A stretch of DNA of 64,000 bases from Papiliotrema nemorosa (GCA_032158125.1 JASKOT010000011.1:414858-478857); one strand, 5' to 3'. Counted from the stretch's first letter, positions 47,475 through 61,721 are shown. Numbers and translations are program-made. The notes: generated from the sequence alone by a model not told the origin.

Positions 47475-49732
47475 TCATGGAGGAGCTGAACCGCCCCGCT
47501 GGACCCGTCGCAAAGGCTGTCCGCTCAGTACTGGAAGCTTTTTCTTCCCAGTCACCATATCTAGGTCCAGAACGTTCACTCGAATTGGCCTGGGCGGCAT
47601 AGGAATCGGTTCCAGGATGCGGCTCGCTCTAAGGCGCCGGATAGGAGGTTCTGGCGGAGAAGTGCAGGCCGGTCGACCCGAAGAGCCTCTCGAGGATTCT
47701 CTTCTCGTCAGTCCGGCACGACCGCCACTCACAGCTTTGTTTCTTCGTCAGCCGACCCGTCGAGGATGGGTATAAGACTTCCAGAGATAGGACGCCAAAA
47801 GTAGCCACTCCATCTTCCAAATCGCGTGCACAATATTGTAAAAAGCATCCCCTTGAGTTAGCGCCATTTGGCTATTGCACCAACAACCTCGATCAGGATT
47901 CTGGCGATGTTTGTGAACAAGCCATATGCGAACTCAGCTATCGATAGAATAGTTTGAAGATTTTTCAGCCCGACGACCGAGCATAAGGATACTACTCTCA
48001 GCTTGCCATCCTCGAGTGACTCACTGATGGTCGCCGCCACTTGCTCGAAGAGCCAACTGCGAGCCCCTGATCTCCGTTCAAGTTCCTCTTTGATGATAGT
48101 AGCTTGCGACATAGTCTGACGTATCGACAGGGTGAGGTTGTTCAAGCCTTCATACGTGATTTGCATGGCGTCGGTAGTATTTCTTGCGAGCGTCTGCGCA
48201 TCGCTTATGTCCTACGATCAGCGGAGAGCTCCCCGCCATTGTGGTTACTATAGCAATGTCTCGCACGAATTTCGATAGATCCACGAGGTCACCAGAAAGT
48301 CGCGCCTGCATGTTAACATATTTTCGAGGACAATGCTTACGACTTGGTAACGAGCAGTTTGGCCCAAGTCATCTGTCTCCTTCTTGGTGAAAGCCAGTAT
48401 TTCGCCAAGAGATCGTTGCATTATACCTTGTTGAGCCTCGACCTCGTCCGCATGCTTGAAGTTAGCTTTGTGGTGCAATGATTGTGGTGCAATGATTGTG
48501 GTGCAATGACCCTACCCATCGCACGATCTGCCTTAGCTCATCGGACAGCTGTGTATCAGCTCCGAGCCTCGCGGTATGCTGACCTCCGTTGCCATTGCTT
48601 GTTGCAAGGCTCCCATCTTTTGTTCGACCGTCCGAAGTACTACAAGAGAACGAACGCGCGCCTCATCATCCACCTCTCTGACAAGCGTGTCCCGGAACGA
48701 CTGTAAGCCGCTAAGAACTGCTTGCAGGCTCGATGTTGCGGAATCCTGACGGCCTGTCAAGCCAGCCAAGTTGTGGAGGATGTCCTTGAACTCATTGCCA
48801 GCTTCCTGCATCATCTGACATCAGACGAGCATGGCATCAAGACTCACCTGGAATTGATGTGACATCTTACTTCGCAGCAATTGCTCTTGGTGCCCCCTGC
48901 GCTCTTCATGCTGTCTCAGGAGTTCCAACAGCTGTATCTTCTCTGCTGTGGCGTACTTATACGTCTTTCTCGCGATGTCTAACAAGTCAGCGGAGCCTCT
49001 TCCTTCAGTCACCTGCTTGAAGCCTGCCGTCCAATGCGAGACACAGCTGAGCTTTCGAGTTAGTCATCACTGCGGCCTTCTGTGACTCACTCGCGTCTCT
49101 GAGGAAGCCCTGATAGGTGCCCCAATCCTGCGGACTACGATGCAGGATCCTGTCTCATCAATCGACTTCTGGCTTTAAGACCCTTACGATAGGCATGCAC
49201 CAGCATCGAAGGAAGATGACTCGCTCAAATCATGTCGAGAGGGGGACCAAGGGGAACACTGGTCCGGGATAGCCTGAGAAGCCGATAACAACGAGCAAAT
49301 GGTGAAAGAGATGGAGACTAACGTCAGATATCAGTATGATCAGTATGCAGTGTGCCCCTTACTGGCGATCCTGTCGGCTTCAGACATGCCCTTTGATCCA
49401 TCTATCGCGCACTGGGCCTTCACTAGGCTGGCAATACCACTATGACAATCCTCACTGCCCTTTTTAGAGAAGTCTATGGTCAGTCGGTTCAGACTTGAAT
49501 GTGCATAACCTACCCAATTGCTGCATCGCCTCAGAAAAGGCATTCATCGGAGAAAGAGCCTGCTCATCTTTGCATCAGAAGTAGGTACAGATGCTGATGA
49601 GAGTGTTTCACCTTCTACAGCGCGTCTCGTGGCAGGATCATTGCCAAAAACCGGAGGAAAGCTGAAGGAATATGTGCAGGTAAGGAAGAAGGGAATTGAG
49701 ATGAGGATGGATCGGTGAAGTGCCGGGAACAT
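47475..49732 (-). CDS. KAR5: Nuclear fusion protein KAR5/Tht1-like
   Basis: Minus strand, roughly ten exons. ATG 49732 gives a signal peptide (MFPALHRSILISIPFFLTC). The Cys-rich lumenal domain follows: FSKKGSEDCHSGIASLVKAQ, CAIDGSKGMSEADRIA, SFTICSLLSASQAIPDQC, a short Ser-rich stretch, then WGTYQGFLRDA and QLCLALDGRL. A long coiled coil occupies the middle (EKIQLLELLRQHEERRGHQE, VRSLVVLRTVEQKMGALQQA). Near the C-terminus there are hydrophobic stretches (ILSIAEFAYGLFTNIARILI) and EWLLLASYLWKS. Kar5/Tht1 proteins act in nuclear-envelope fusion during karyogamy. A 29-nt intron (47852-47880) is needed near the end. The last exon is uncertain: the frame can stop at 47748, or a 36-nt intron can extend it to 47475. 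Confidence 0.75.
48468..48509. repeat. Perfect 14-bp repeat, three copies, inside a KAR5 intron
   Basis: The unit TTGTGGTGCAATGA occurs three times in tandem with no mismatch. On the gene's strand it fills nearly all of a 50-nt intron that runs from a GTAGGG donor to a CAAAG acceptor. Confidence 0.9.
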
Positions 49733-50092
49733 TTCTTCGATCGCTCGGCGTGACAATGCGTGATCGGTGGATAATGACCTCCTCCACAGAGCTGGGGCAG
49801 GAATGCTCCGTGCAGTGTGAGAGAGATGAGACTTGGGTTGGGTCGCTGGTCGGTGATGGATCAAGGAAAGAAGACAGTCACGAGCAACAACCGTTCAGAG
49901 GTGGTCGTCCAAAGTGGAGGTCAAAGCGGAGACTTTTTCCCTCGCAATGATCCTTCTTATACTCAATCGAGCCACAACAGCCCTCCTTCTCCTTTGTCTA
50001 CAGTCAGACGCATTGGCTTCTGTCTAGTCAAAGGCACATTGGATCTGCTTATATGCGTGCGATCACTATTAGTCGCATCCTTGCTACCTTTC
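49733..50092. other. Spacer between the DHHC gene end and the KAR5 start
   Basis: 360 bases holding the KAR5 promoter and the 3' end of the DHHC gene. The KAR5 frame stays open upstream of ATG 49732, but the signal peptide supports the shorter start. Confidence 0.4.
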
Positions 50093-51603
50093 TTAGACTC
50101 GAGCAGCCAAAGGCCAATCCTTTTTCTGCAGCCATTCCCCCCTTTCTCCAAAGCAAGGATTCTGCCGGAAGTGGATTCCATCACCTAGCGGCCGCCCCAA
50201 TGGCACTGTTGGTGGTCAGTGATACACGGTGTGAACGACTCACATATCCAACCTAGGCCTTGCTCCCCCATCTCTTGCCTCCAGAGTTGACCAGCGCTGC
50301 CCCATCTCCATCTCGCGTCTACAGCCACGCCTCCCCATTCCTCTTTCCACTGTTTTCTGACTCTCCTTTTGGATTGGTTGTTCCAAAGGACGCCAAATTC
50401 TGCTTGTAGAACCCGATCTTCCTGCTCAATCTGATCACGACCCTTGAACGATTCAACGGTACTCCGACCCGTCACAATGAGGTGAACATGGGTCGTCCAC
50501 ATGGTAAATGTAAATAGACCAAATATTGCGGCACTGAGCATTAGACCATGTCTCTCTTCGCTCGCTCACACTGCTATCATCCCTATAATTTGACCATCGA
50601 CGGAGGGATCCTTGGCGGCCGTAATGACGAGGAAAATGAACATGTAGAAGCAATAGATCATGCTCCATTGATTGAAAATAATGAAGAACTAGGATCAGCC
50701 CGGTTCACAGCTGTGATGTCACCTTATGATTCGCCCATCCTACGCACTGTCCCACCCAAATGCAGTGGTCAATCATCAGTGCTCTTCATGCGGGAACCTA
50801 CGATCAAATTGCATCACACAAGTCCCACAATGCCTACAATGGTGTGTGCGGTCCGGTTTATTGATTTCACAGAAGCGGCACCACCTTGGGCCAGATTCCA
50901 CAACCGGCACGGGTCGCTGTATGTCCCGCTCATCGCGCCTTGATTTGGCTTTGGAATCAGACTCCCGCTTGGCATGGTAATGGATGCTCGAGGTGGGGAA
51001 CGGTAAAGGCTGACGAGCGGGAGGAGGTGCCTCGGTCACAGGATTGGATACAGAAGCCAAGGTATTGGGATCGAGATCGGGACTGGGTCCGGCATCCCCG
51101 ATCCGGGAGGAAGGATCGCTAGTTGGTGAAACGGGAGGTTCAGACTTTGCGACGTGCTATTTATCAGTTCCTGATGGCGGGAAGTCTGAAACCTTGCATT
51201 CTTGGCAAAACCCGGTCCGACGGTCAGTATCTGTAGCTCAGTAGGGGATAGCTCATGCCTTCTTACCTTGTAATAGGACCACATTGTCACAGAGAACAGG
51301 ACAACTTCACCGACCAACACTCCAACTGTGGTCAGAAGTATACCTTGTATCGGCTCACTCCCGGTTGATTCCCCTAGCCCCGATGTGTGCGTCCCACGAA
51401 TCATCGGAATACATGCTCGGCCAATCACAACATAGGCAGACCATAAAGCGAGAGCGGTGCCGACTCTGGTAAAATGAGCTTGAAGTGTGCAGGCGCCGGT
51501 TCTGACCGTACCCAACAGTGAACTTTCGCAGTACCCAAGGATCCGGACTTCCTAGCGAGGCTGGTCGGTTCTGGCAGCCAAACCCGCTAATCTCTGTTGG
51601 CAT
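50093..51603 (-). CDS. DHHC-type protein S-palmitoyltransferase
   Basis: Minus strand, about seven exons. ATG 51603 opens MPTEISGFGCQNRPAS. Two N-terminal spans are visible (TALALWSAYVVIGRACIPMI; ILLTTVGVLVGEVVLFSVTM). The DHHC cysteine-rich domain reads RWCRFCEINKPDRTHHCRHC, GTCVMQFD, then HHCIWVGQCVGWANHK. Two more spans follow (WSMIYCFYMFIFLVITAA; AAIFGLFTFTMWTTHVHLIV with TG). The C-terminus LGRPLGDGIHFRQNP and KKDWPL is typical of the Pfa family. The first His of DHHC is split by an intron (50770-50801) that starts GTAGGT but ends TG. The enzyme should attach palmitate to cysteines of membrane-associated proteins at ER, Golgi or plasma membrane. Confidence 0.85.
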
Positions 51604-51812
51604 GGAGGTGTATACAACTTCTAGATTGGTCTTCTTCACCTTCACCTTGATCATCACGAAACGCGTTACGTCATCAAAACAAAAGAAGGGAGTGGCAAAA
51701 CTAGTTGGGATAAAATGGCGGGAGAATAATCGATCAAGAAATATGTCAACCCCTCCCCCCGTCGAATACCACCTTCACTTCCTTTGCATCTCGTCACTCG
51801 ACTATACCCAAC
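51604..51812. promoter_or_regulatory. Compact divergent promoter region
   Basis: Only 209 bases separate the DHHC gene (minus) and the SR-protein gene (plus), so their promoters overlap or are shared. Confidence 0.5.
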
Positions 51813-53152
51813 ATGTCTGGTCGAAGAGTTTACGTCGGAAGATTGGCTCCAGGAGTCCAGCGAAATGACCTCGAAGATTTGTTCAAGAAATTTGCGCCCC
51901 TTGCGGATGTACGACCCATGGGTGCATTCGCATTCGTAGAGTTTGAATCATCTAGAGTACGGAGACAGCAATAGACGTCGGAATCGTACTGAGCTGCAGG
52001 ATGCGGAAGACGCCATTGCCGAGTTTGATGGCAAGCCTTTCATGGGCGACAAGTAGGTCATTGGGAAGCGATTGTACTAAGAGTCAGCTTGATCGTGCAA
52101 TTCTCCAAGGAACCGAGACGAAGAGAGTTCAACGATGATCCGTAAGCCTTAATTGTCCATCAGATGATTGATTACACAGCTACTCTCGACCTCCTGCTCC
52201 ACGAGGTGCCACTCGTTCAGGCATCCGGGTTAATGTTCGAGGCGTTCCCGGATCGACCAGCTGGCAGGTGCGATAGAGTCCCCTTTTTCCTCATCTGGTC
52301 CCCCCGAGTGTCTTCCCGTCATTATGATGAAGACAAAGATATCACTTCTGGCGCGGTGGCGGCCTCCCCTCTTGGCGTTTCGCGGTCGTTCCAAGCACCT
52401 GGTTTACTTTCTCCCTTGGAACCTCGTCCTGACGCATGACCCTTTTTGGTGTATCTCTACAGGATTTGAAAGATTATGGTCGAATGGGAAACAGCAACAT
52501 TCTTTGGGCTGATGTCGATCGAGGCAACCCAGACTCGGGGTAAGTGTTTGTACGTTCCCGACAACAACGCTGAACTCAGTGTCATCGCATTCCCCTCGAT
52601 TGCGGATGCGGAAGAAGCCATCGATCGATTGAAGGGTGTCGACATCAACGGTCAGCCAGTCACGCTTGAACTTGCGGCCGTGTGTATCATCATTCTCTCT
52701 TATTCCTGCTCACGACTGACTCGCAGGATGCCGGACCCGAGACTTTCGAAAGTCGACCCCCTCCTCCTCGAGACTACGGTGGTCCCCGATACGATGATCG
52801 ACGATATGATGACCGTCGACCTCGATACGACGATCGACCCCGATACCAAGACCGACCTCGTTACGATGACCGACCTCGATACGACGATCGACGAGACGAT
52901 CGTGGAGGCTACAGCCGAGGTTATGATCGACGGGATGATCGTCGAGATGGAGGATACGACCGAGGTTATGACAGACGAGACGAACGTCGAGATGACCGAA
53001 GGGATGATAGAAGAGATGATCGTCGAGATGATAGAAGGGACGAACGACGGGATGATCGACGAGAGGGTGTGCGAGAGCGAGAGCACAGTCCTATTCGTCG
53101 ACGAGAAGACGACGCTCCTCCTGCTGCGACAGATGCCACTGGAGGATGGTAA
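51813..53152 (+). CDS. SR-type splicing factor with two RRMs
   Basis: ATG 51813 begins MSGRRVYVGRLAPGVQRNDL. RRM1: RVYVGRLAP (RNP2) and GAFAFVEFES (RNP1), then AEDAIAEFDGKPFMGDN and LIVQFSKEPRRREF. RRM2: IRVNVRGVPGSTSWQDLKDY and GVIAFPSIADAEEAIDRLKG. The C-terminal 120 residues are repeats of Arg, Asp and Tyr (units such as PRYDDR, YDRRDD and RDDR) ending DATGGW. The layout resembles SRSF1/Srp2-like proteins, though the tail is RD/RY rather than classical RS. Intron 3 (52268-52462, 195 nt) is several times longer than the gene's other introns. Nuclear role in splice-site selection and mRNA export is likely. Confidence 0.85.
52780..53090 (+). repeat. Degenerate coding repeat (Arg/Asp/Tyr tail)
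   Basis: Imperfect tandem units of roughly 12-18 bases, such as CGATACGACGATCG and GAGATGATCG, encode the RYDDR/RDDRR tail of the SR protein. Similar frames on both strands (Asp/Met-rich plus, Ser/Ile-rich minus) are by-products of the repeat. Confidence 0.8.
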
Positions 53153-53353
53153 ACTTTGTAGGGTCGTGCAAAGACAGAACATTCTGGAAGGGATGAACAT
53201 GATGCAAAAGGTCAATCCATGGTTCCCTTGAAGAGAACACAGCATACGGGTTTGACCGAAATTTGGCACGACGCGTCGACCTGATGGATTGAGCGCGATG
53301 GTGACCTTTTCAACAGTCCTCGACTTTTGTTTCGAGGGATTTGGAGGGGCATC

Positions 53354-55065
53354 ATGCCTGCTCTAGACCCCTTGGCAGCTTCTGCAAGGCCCATGCTCCC
53401 TTTCAACTCCCTTCCTTCCGAGCCCCTACCCTTTGGCGCCACCCTTCGACCCGTCGACCAAAATACACTGTCCAGGTTGCCTAAGCCACGGAAATATAAA
53501 GACAATCTACCTGCAGCTCCCCCATTGCAGTACGCCCATTCTCGACACTCAAGCTTTGACGTTTGCGGCTTGGGCCATGCTCTGAATGACAGAAAAGACA
53601 GCCCTGTTGGAACCGATGAATGGATGGAGAGGAGGGTAGGAGAATGCGTCAATTCCGCCAAGGGCATCCTCGATATCTCGTGGGGCATCTGATAGACCTC
53701 AGCTGACAATGCAGCAACAGTGGACTGACCACACTCTCCACAAAGATCTCCGAGATGCAACACCTCGTAACCCTTCCTACCTCGTTCTCTCCCCGAGCTG
53801 TCACGTATCATTCTCGCCCCGTGTCCCCGTCAGCTTCCGGGGATCTACCAACACTTTCACCGAATACCGGGCCTCTGGCTGCGAATTCTCCAGGATTCTC
53901 CCGGGTTGTCTCAGCACCTGCGTCGGCTGTTTTCTTCAAACGACATGATGGCGAAAGAGGTACATCTACCTCCATCAATGAGAACGGTAATCATCTGCTT
54001 TCCAGTCCTACCCTTGTCGTTCCAGCCGCGCTTGAAACCGGTGTGCGATCGTCTTTCTCGCGGAGCAGGACAAATGCCCCTGTGGAAAAACCACAGATTC
54101 GGCCAACCCGCTCGGCTGTTGAACTTCTCGCCTCGAACAATTCGCTCACATCGTGAGTGGAAGCGCCCCTCCTCAACTGAGTGGCAGAATCCCATCTGCT
54201 CTGTTCGAGCTCTCTAACCTCACCGTTCTGATCCTGCGCAAGTTCAACCACATGAGTGCTATGCTATGTACTGACTCCAGGTGCCAATCGATTAACTGAG
54301 CTCCCAGCCGCCATCGGGTCCTTGACAAATCTTGTCGAGCTGAGCATCAGCAATAATCAGATCGTAAGCCAGTGGATCATCTTCCACTGAAAGCAGAGCG
54401 AACTACCATCTACGATTTTGAATCTCAATCTATCGCAATTTCATGTACAGCCCAATCCCTTCCGCCGCCCATCCGAACTCGTCCCCGGCAGCAAACTCGA
54501 CCCTCTGGAGCGGTTAGTATATCAGAACGTTCCCCGACTCTACGACATTTGTCTGAATCTCTTGCTGTCCCCGCGTCCCGAGCTGCCACCGCTTCTCGAC
54601 AACTATGAGTGGACGCCAGTCAACGGACAGCCTCACCCGCTTCTCCACTTGGATGTCTTGCACGAGATGATACCCTGCATCGGCAGGGACGATCTTGCGC
54701 GGGTGCTACAGGTGCTTCACAGTGCTGGCTCTGCATTCGGCAGACATCGCGACAAGCGCAGCGAAGTTTCCCATCTTGGCTATAGGGCAGCGCAATCCGC
54801 GCGAGTGAATCCTTTCCCTCACTCTACGCGAACTCGTCCTGTCGATGATGCAGCTCGAAATCCATATTTCTATCCCTGCCCCTCGCCATACCACTCTTCT
54901 GGCAAGCGCTTTTTCCTGAACGCCGCCGAGTCTCGACTGGAATGGCGAGATGTTTTTGGGCATAAGGATCTACCTGTCCGATGGAACGGATGCTCTCCGG
55001 GCTGTCTAAGCTTTCTAGAAGAGGAGGAAGACGATTGGAGTATCGATGGTGACGGGGAAGAATGA
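53354..55065 (+). CDS. Leucine-rich-repeat protein with conserved Cys-containing C-terminal domain
   Basis: ATG 53354 opens MPALDPLAASARPMLPFNSL. Introns are at 53680-53714, near 54153, at 54238-54280 and near 54364. The first repeat (ILDISNSGLTTLSTKISEM) is interrupted by a Ser/Pro-rich insert of about 110 residues. Canonical repeats follow: LTSIPSALFELSNL, LTVLILRANRLTELPAAIG and LVELSISNNQISELPSTI. The C-terminal domain includes VPRLYDICLNLLLSP, YEWTPVNGQPHPLLHLDV, FLNAAESRLEWRDVFGHKDL and WNGCSPGCLSFLEEEEDDW. The intron at 54238 begins GCAAGT; only this GC-AG reading gives the perfect LxxLxLxxNxLxxLP spacing. I do not know its partner; LRR proteins usually scaffold other proteins. Confidence 0.78.
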
Positions 55066-55807
55066 CGTTGGAGTAATACTGTTGGATGATGGCGCTCATA
55101 AAACCATACTCATGCGCCTCTAGTCCCTAGTGTTAATCAAAGACATGACCACGTGTTTAAGATCGCTGGCAGTTGACATGGGAGAACAACACTGTATGCA
55201 GACGCCTGAGGGAGTGTCATTGTCACAACTGCTCAATGGTCCGCGAGCCTCAAAGATTCATCGTCCACCGGTGCGAACTCGATCCGTCAGACGCTACTGT
55301 TGACTTGGATAAATCCCTATGATCTGTGCCGCGTGTGTGAAGATGGATAGAGGACAACATAGTGGCAAGCGACACCTCAGTCCTCCTCACCGTGTTCCAG
55401 GCCGTGATGACTGCGTGCAAGACTTTCTATTGGACCACTCCACCAAGAGGTCTACCACCACGCCTATGCTAGAGACTTCTTCCATCCGCATCTACACGCA
55501 TGTTACCATGCACGTGAACAACGACTTTGGCGGTGATGTTGCCCTTTCCCAGTGGCAAAGAAAGTCGATAGACTACTCCGTGAGCGCCACGTGGCCGACG
55601 ATGATGATGGTGACGCTTGCGCAATTCCCCCCCCCCCCCCCCTCGCTCGACGATTCCATTCCCTCCTTCTCATTGTTCATACATTTCTCCCTTCAACTCT
55701 TCTTCTCTTCTACAAGACACCCAACTAATAGGTGCTGCTCTTGTCTACACGCTCTACAAAGACTCTCACAGCTTTTCTCCATACCCGTCTTCGTTGAGCT
55801 GCCCGAC
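55066..55807. other. Intergenic region upstream of CDC48
   Basis: 742 bases containing a C16 run at 55627-55642 and a C/T-rich leader. The open frames here (for example 55319-55927) run into the first CDC48 exon in another frame and look random. Confidence 0.45.
55627..55642. repeat. Homopolymer C16
   Basis: Sixteen consecutive cytosines about 165 bases upstream of the CDC48 ATG. The length equals that of the run upstream of the MFS gene. Confidence 0.88.
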
Positions 55808-58851
<3,044 letters not shown>

Positions 58852-58894
58852 AGCAGTCCTCAAGTGTGATAGGTCACCCATTAAGAGATCATGG

Positions 58895-59753
58895 TCAGAA
58901 TGCATGAGATATCCCTTGCCCCGACCAATTGATGCTCCATCCTGCCAGATACTCCTTCTGGCCTGTTGCAATGATACTCCGCCAGCTGTCCTGGGGATCA
59001 TCATCTCGCAGCCATCGATATTCGATGTAAGCTTGTAAAGTGACGTGCGAATCTTGACGAGTCACCTCCAGCAGACCAGGCAGATACAATCGGGCTTCAG
59101 GCCACTGACGTTTCAGCACACGGGCATTGCTGCGCTCGGACTTGCCATTTGACCGAAGGGAATGCCTTCACAAATCTGGAACCAGCGAGGAGACATCTCC
59201 TCAGTTCTGAGCGTCAACTTCTTGACCATCCGCTGGAACTGTTTACTCGGCTGATGCTGCGTCCGATATCAAAAGAGTATAAACTTGTATGGCGATGCAA
59301 ATGCAGTCCGCCTCTATACAAGGCCTGGCAATGACGATTGTACCACGATGCCGAAGCTCGGTGATCTGACAGACGATTCCACTTTCTTCCTGAGGCGTCA
59401 GAACGAGAATGGCTGTGATCGTGGGGAACGTACTTCCAGCTCGCGCTGGGCACAGCGTATCATGTCTTCACCTGGTTCCGGCTTTCCGCCAAACCCGTTG
59501 TAGCTGTCAGGATGAGCATAAGCAAGTATACTGGCATGAGAGATTGAATTCACAGGCCTTGGCCGAATCCTCGCTTCTTCAAGCCTAGAAGTACCTGCGT
59601 ACCATAAGCGTGATTGCGAAGACGCGATCATACCCTCGGTGACTTTGCGTCGACAATGAAAATGAGAGAGACATCGGGCACCTGGTTCGAGCTCGAGTGC
59701 GTACGATAATCCCATCGACCATCGCTTGGCAAGGATGTAGAGGGAAGGAGCAT
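58895..59753 (-). CDS. MTH1-like Nudix hydrolase (oxidised purine nucleotide phosphatase)
   Basis: Minus strand, about seven exons. ATG 59753 gives MLLPSTSLPSDGRWDYR, then VSLIFIVDAKSPRVLLGLKK, RGFGQGLYNGFGGKPEPGED, MIRCAQRELEEESGI (the Nudix box GX5EX7REUXEEXGU is split by an intron after RELE), TEEMSPRWFQICEGIPFGQM and WPEARLYLPGLLEV. The pattern GFGxGxxNGFGGKxxxGE and MxPxWF...IPFxxMWP is that of NUDT1/MTH1, which hydrolyses 8-oxo-dGTP and 2-OH-dATP to keep them out of DNA. The intron at 59105-59145 starts GCAAGT and joins GQM to WPEA exactly as in the family. It is convergent with CDC48 and divergent from the Derlin gene. Confidence 0.82.
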
Positions 59754-59860
59754 CGAATGGGACTTGAGCGACGAAGCGCTGTCAGTGAAGAAATGAAGTA
59801 GGATGGCATGGACCACCTCCACTTTGGTTGATCATTTCTCATTTACAACAATCACCTACC
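59754..59860. promoter_or_regulatory. Very short divergent promoter
   Basis: 107 bases between the Nudix gene (minus) and the Derlin gene (plus); a shared bidirectional promoter is likely. Confidence 0.5.
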
Positions 59861-60970
59861 ATGGACGTGTCCTCAGCACTGTCCACCATTCCGCCGGTCA
59901 CCCGAGTCATTCTGACTGCGACTGCGCTGGTCACTGGGTATGTTGGCTTCATCTCATCTCACCGACTCGAGTGACTGACCAAGTTGACAGGCCATGCCTG
60001 CTGCAATTCCTTTCGCCATTCCACGTAAGCAGCAATTGCCACGCCTAGGGGTCCTCGCACCTTCCAAGATGTTCAGTGCTCACTATTCAGGTGGCTCTGA
60101 GCTGGCATCGTGTCAGAAATCATTATGAGGTGTGTCCATGACGCCAATAAACAGAGCTGATCAAAGATCTGGAGACCGCTTTCTTCCTTCTTTTTTGGAG
60201 GTGGGTTATCGCCTCTAGCGATGTTGACTGAGCTCAGGTGGTGGCTTTCCGCTGCTTTACGACGTCTTTTTGATATACCGTAACTCGTCGACCTTGGAAA
60301 AAGATACATAGTACGTTCCCAAACACAAAGCATGTTGACAGTAGCCGAGGGGACACAGCCGAATATGCCTGGGTCCTCATCGTAATTGGAACGGCGATCA
60401 TGGTGAACATGATCCACTTGGGGGGACGCTGATCTGCTAGTGCATGAACTTGATCGCAGGCCATCCTTTCCTCTTTCGACCGCTGCTACACGCCCAAACA
60501 TATCTGTGGTGCCGCTCTCATCCTGACATGAAGGTCTCGATATTCGGGCTCATCACGATCCCCACGAGCTGTAAGCAACGTTGTCTGGCGTGCTGATCTC
60601 GAGTATACCCTCCGGCCCTCATATGCCTCGACTTGCTGACCGGGGGCCCTCAGAAGGCCATTGGAGGCATCATGGGCCTCATTGCTGGCCACTTTTGGTG
60701 GGGGATTCCTCGTGGAAGAAGACTCATGTAAGGTGGTTCTGCTCGACGTACCTACCACTGCACGCTCCCCCTGTTTTGCAGCGGCCGAATCCGTTGAAGG
60801 TCCCCATCCGGTTCAGGGCATGGTTTCCACGACCGATCCGCACGTATGGTTCGGCCGGTCTCAGCGGTCCTTCGTTAGGATCTACGACCGCGCGGGCGAC
60901 AAATGACGTTGTCGACGCAGTTCGCCATCGCTGGGGGGGAGGACAGCGACTCGGCGGAGACACTCTATGA
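59861..60970 (+). CDS. DER1: Derlin family ER membrane protein
   Basis: About eight exons. ATG 59861 gives MDVSSALSTIPPVTRVILTA, the conserved PPVTR start. Then TGPCLLQFLSPFHVALSWHR, the WR motif (IWRPLSSFFFGGGGFPLLYD), VFLIYRNSSTLEKDTY, TAEYAWVLIVIGTAIMVNMI, YLWCRSHPDMKVSIFGLITI, ALICLDLLTGGPQKAIGGIM (GxxxG region) and GLIAGHFWWGIPRG. The C-terminal tail is basic and ends WGGGQRLGGDTL, the typical Derlin SHP-like end, after an 89-nt intron chosen to restore the frame. Derlins form the membrane channel for ER-associated degradation and hand substrates to Cdc48, whose gene is 1 kb upstream. DER1 versus DFM1 orthology is not settled. Confidence 0.86.
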
Positions 60971-61529
60971 TGTGCAGCCTTGTGGCAACATCCTGCGCCG
61001 CCTCAATGTCCGAGATTGATCAATGAGCGATGATCTCGCCCGTCAGCTTCGCTTCTGCTCTCGGTCTCTCGAACAATTTCAGACCTGTGACTTTGACAGC
61101 AGCGCGCTTTCGAGGGGGATCAGATGAACCGAAAAGCCGTAATAAATGCATGTGATCATTTCTCTTTCTTGTAGATCCCGGAAGAGAAACAGGCAGGGCT
61201 CTGAGAGAATAGTAGCCCTTGAAGTCACTAGAAATGCGAAGCACTAAAGACCGCAAGAGCCGCTTATTCATCAAAGGGTCAGAAACCATGGTTACGGCGT
61301 GATTGTAGTCTGGGTCTGTCTGTCACCTTAATCATATCTTGCTCTCCATGCATATCACTCTCTGGGATAGCCTTGACGATACAATATGTAGGAGTTTTGC
61401 TTTAGAGGTCAAAAGGCATGGTGATGTTATGAGTAGAGACCTAAAATGAAGGCTAGCTCGCGACACAACTTACATTTGCTACCCACCTACCTGTCATGTT
61501 GCTCCACTACTAGTTACCAGCCCAACGCG
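60971..61529. other. Spacer between the Derlin gene and the retroelement
   Basis: 559 bases without a gene. It is somewhat richer in A and T than the coding DNA to its left and flanks the inserted element. I see nothing else. Confidence 0.45.
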
Positions 61530-61721
61530 TGACTAGTCTATCTAGTCTAGAAAGAGAAGGTACTCAACAATATATGTGAACTTAGCCACCAGTAGCTAAG
61601 TTGCCTAAATTGCTGAGGGTTGAATGATGATTGCCAAGAGTGTGTGAGATTTAGGCTCGAATGTGTATATATGAGAGGATAAAAAAGAAGTACAAAGTAT
61701 GAGAAGTGATGGGAAACCCAT
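61530..61721 (-). repeat. Candidate 3' LTR of the copia element
   Basis: Read on the element's strand this stretch begins TGGGTTTCCC and ends GACTAGTCA, giving TG...CA ends over 192 bases, with a TATA-like run near 61667. It directly follows a purine-rich AAAGCGGTGG that could be the polypurine tract. The matching 5' LTR lies outside the window, so the borders and the target-site duplication (AACGC on this side, if real) cannot be checked. Confidence 0.35.

Noticed and set aside
52700..53269. 189-codon minus-strand frame rich in Ser, Ile and Val (adhesin-like)
   Set aside because: Complement of the Arg/Asp repeat tail of the SR protein, not an independent gene.
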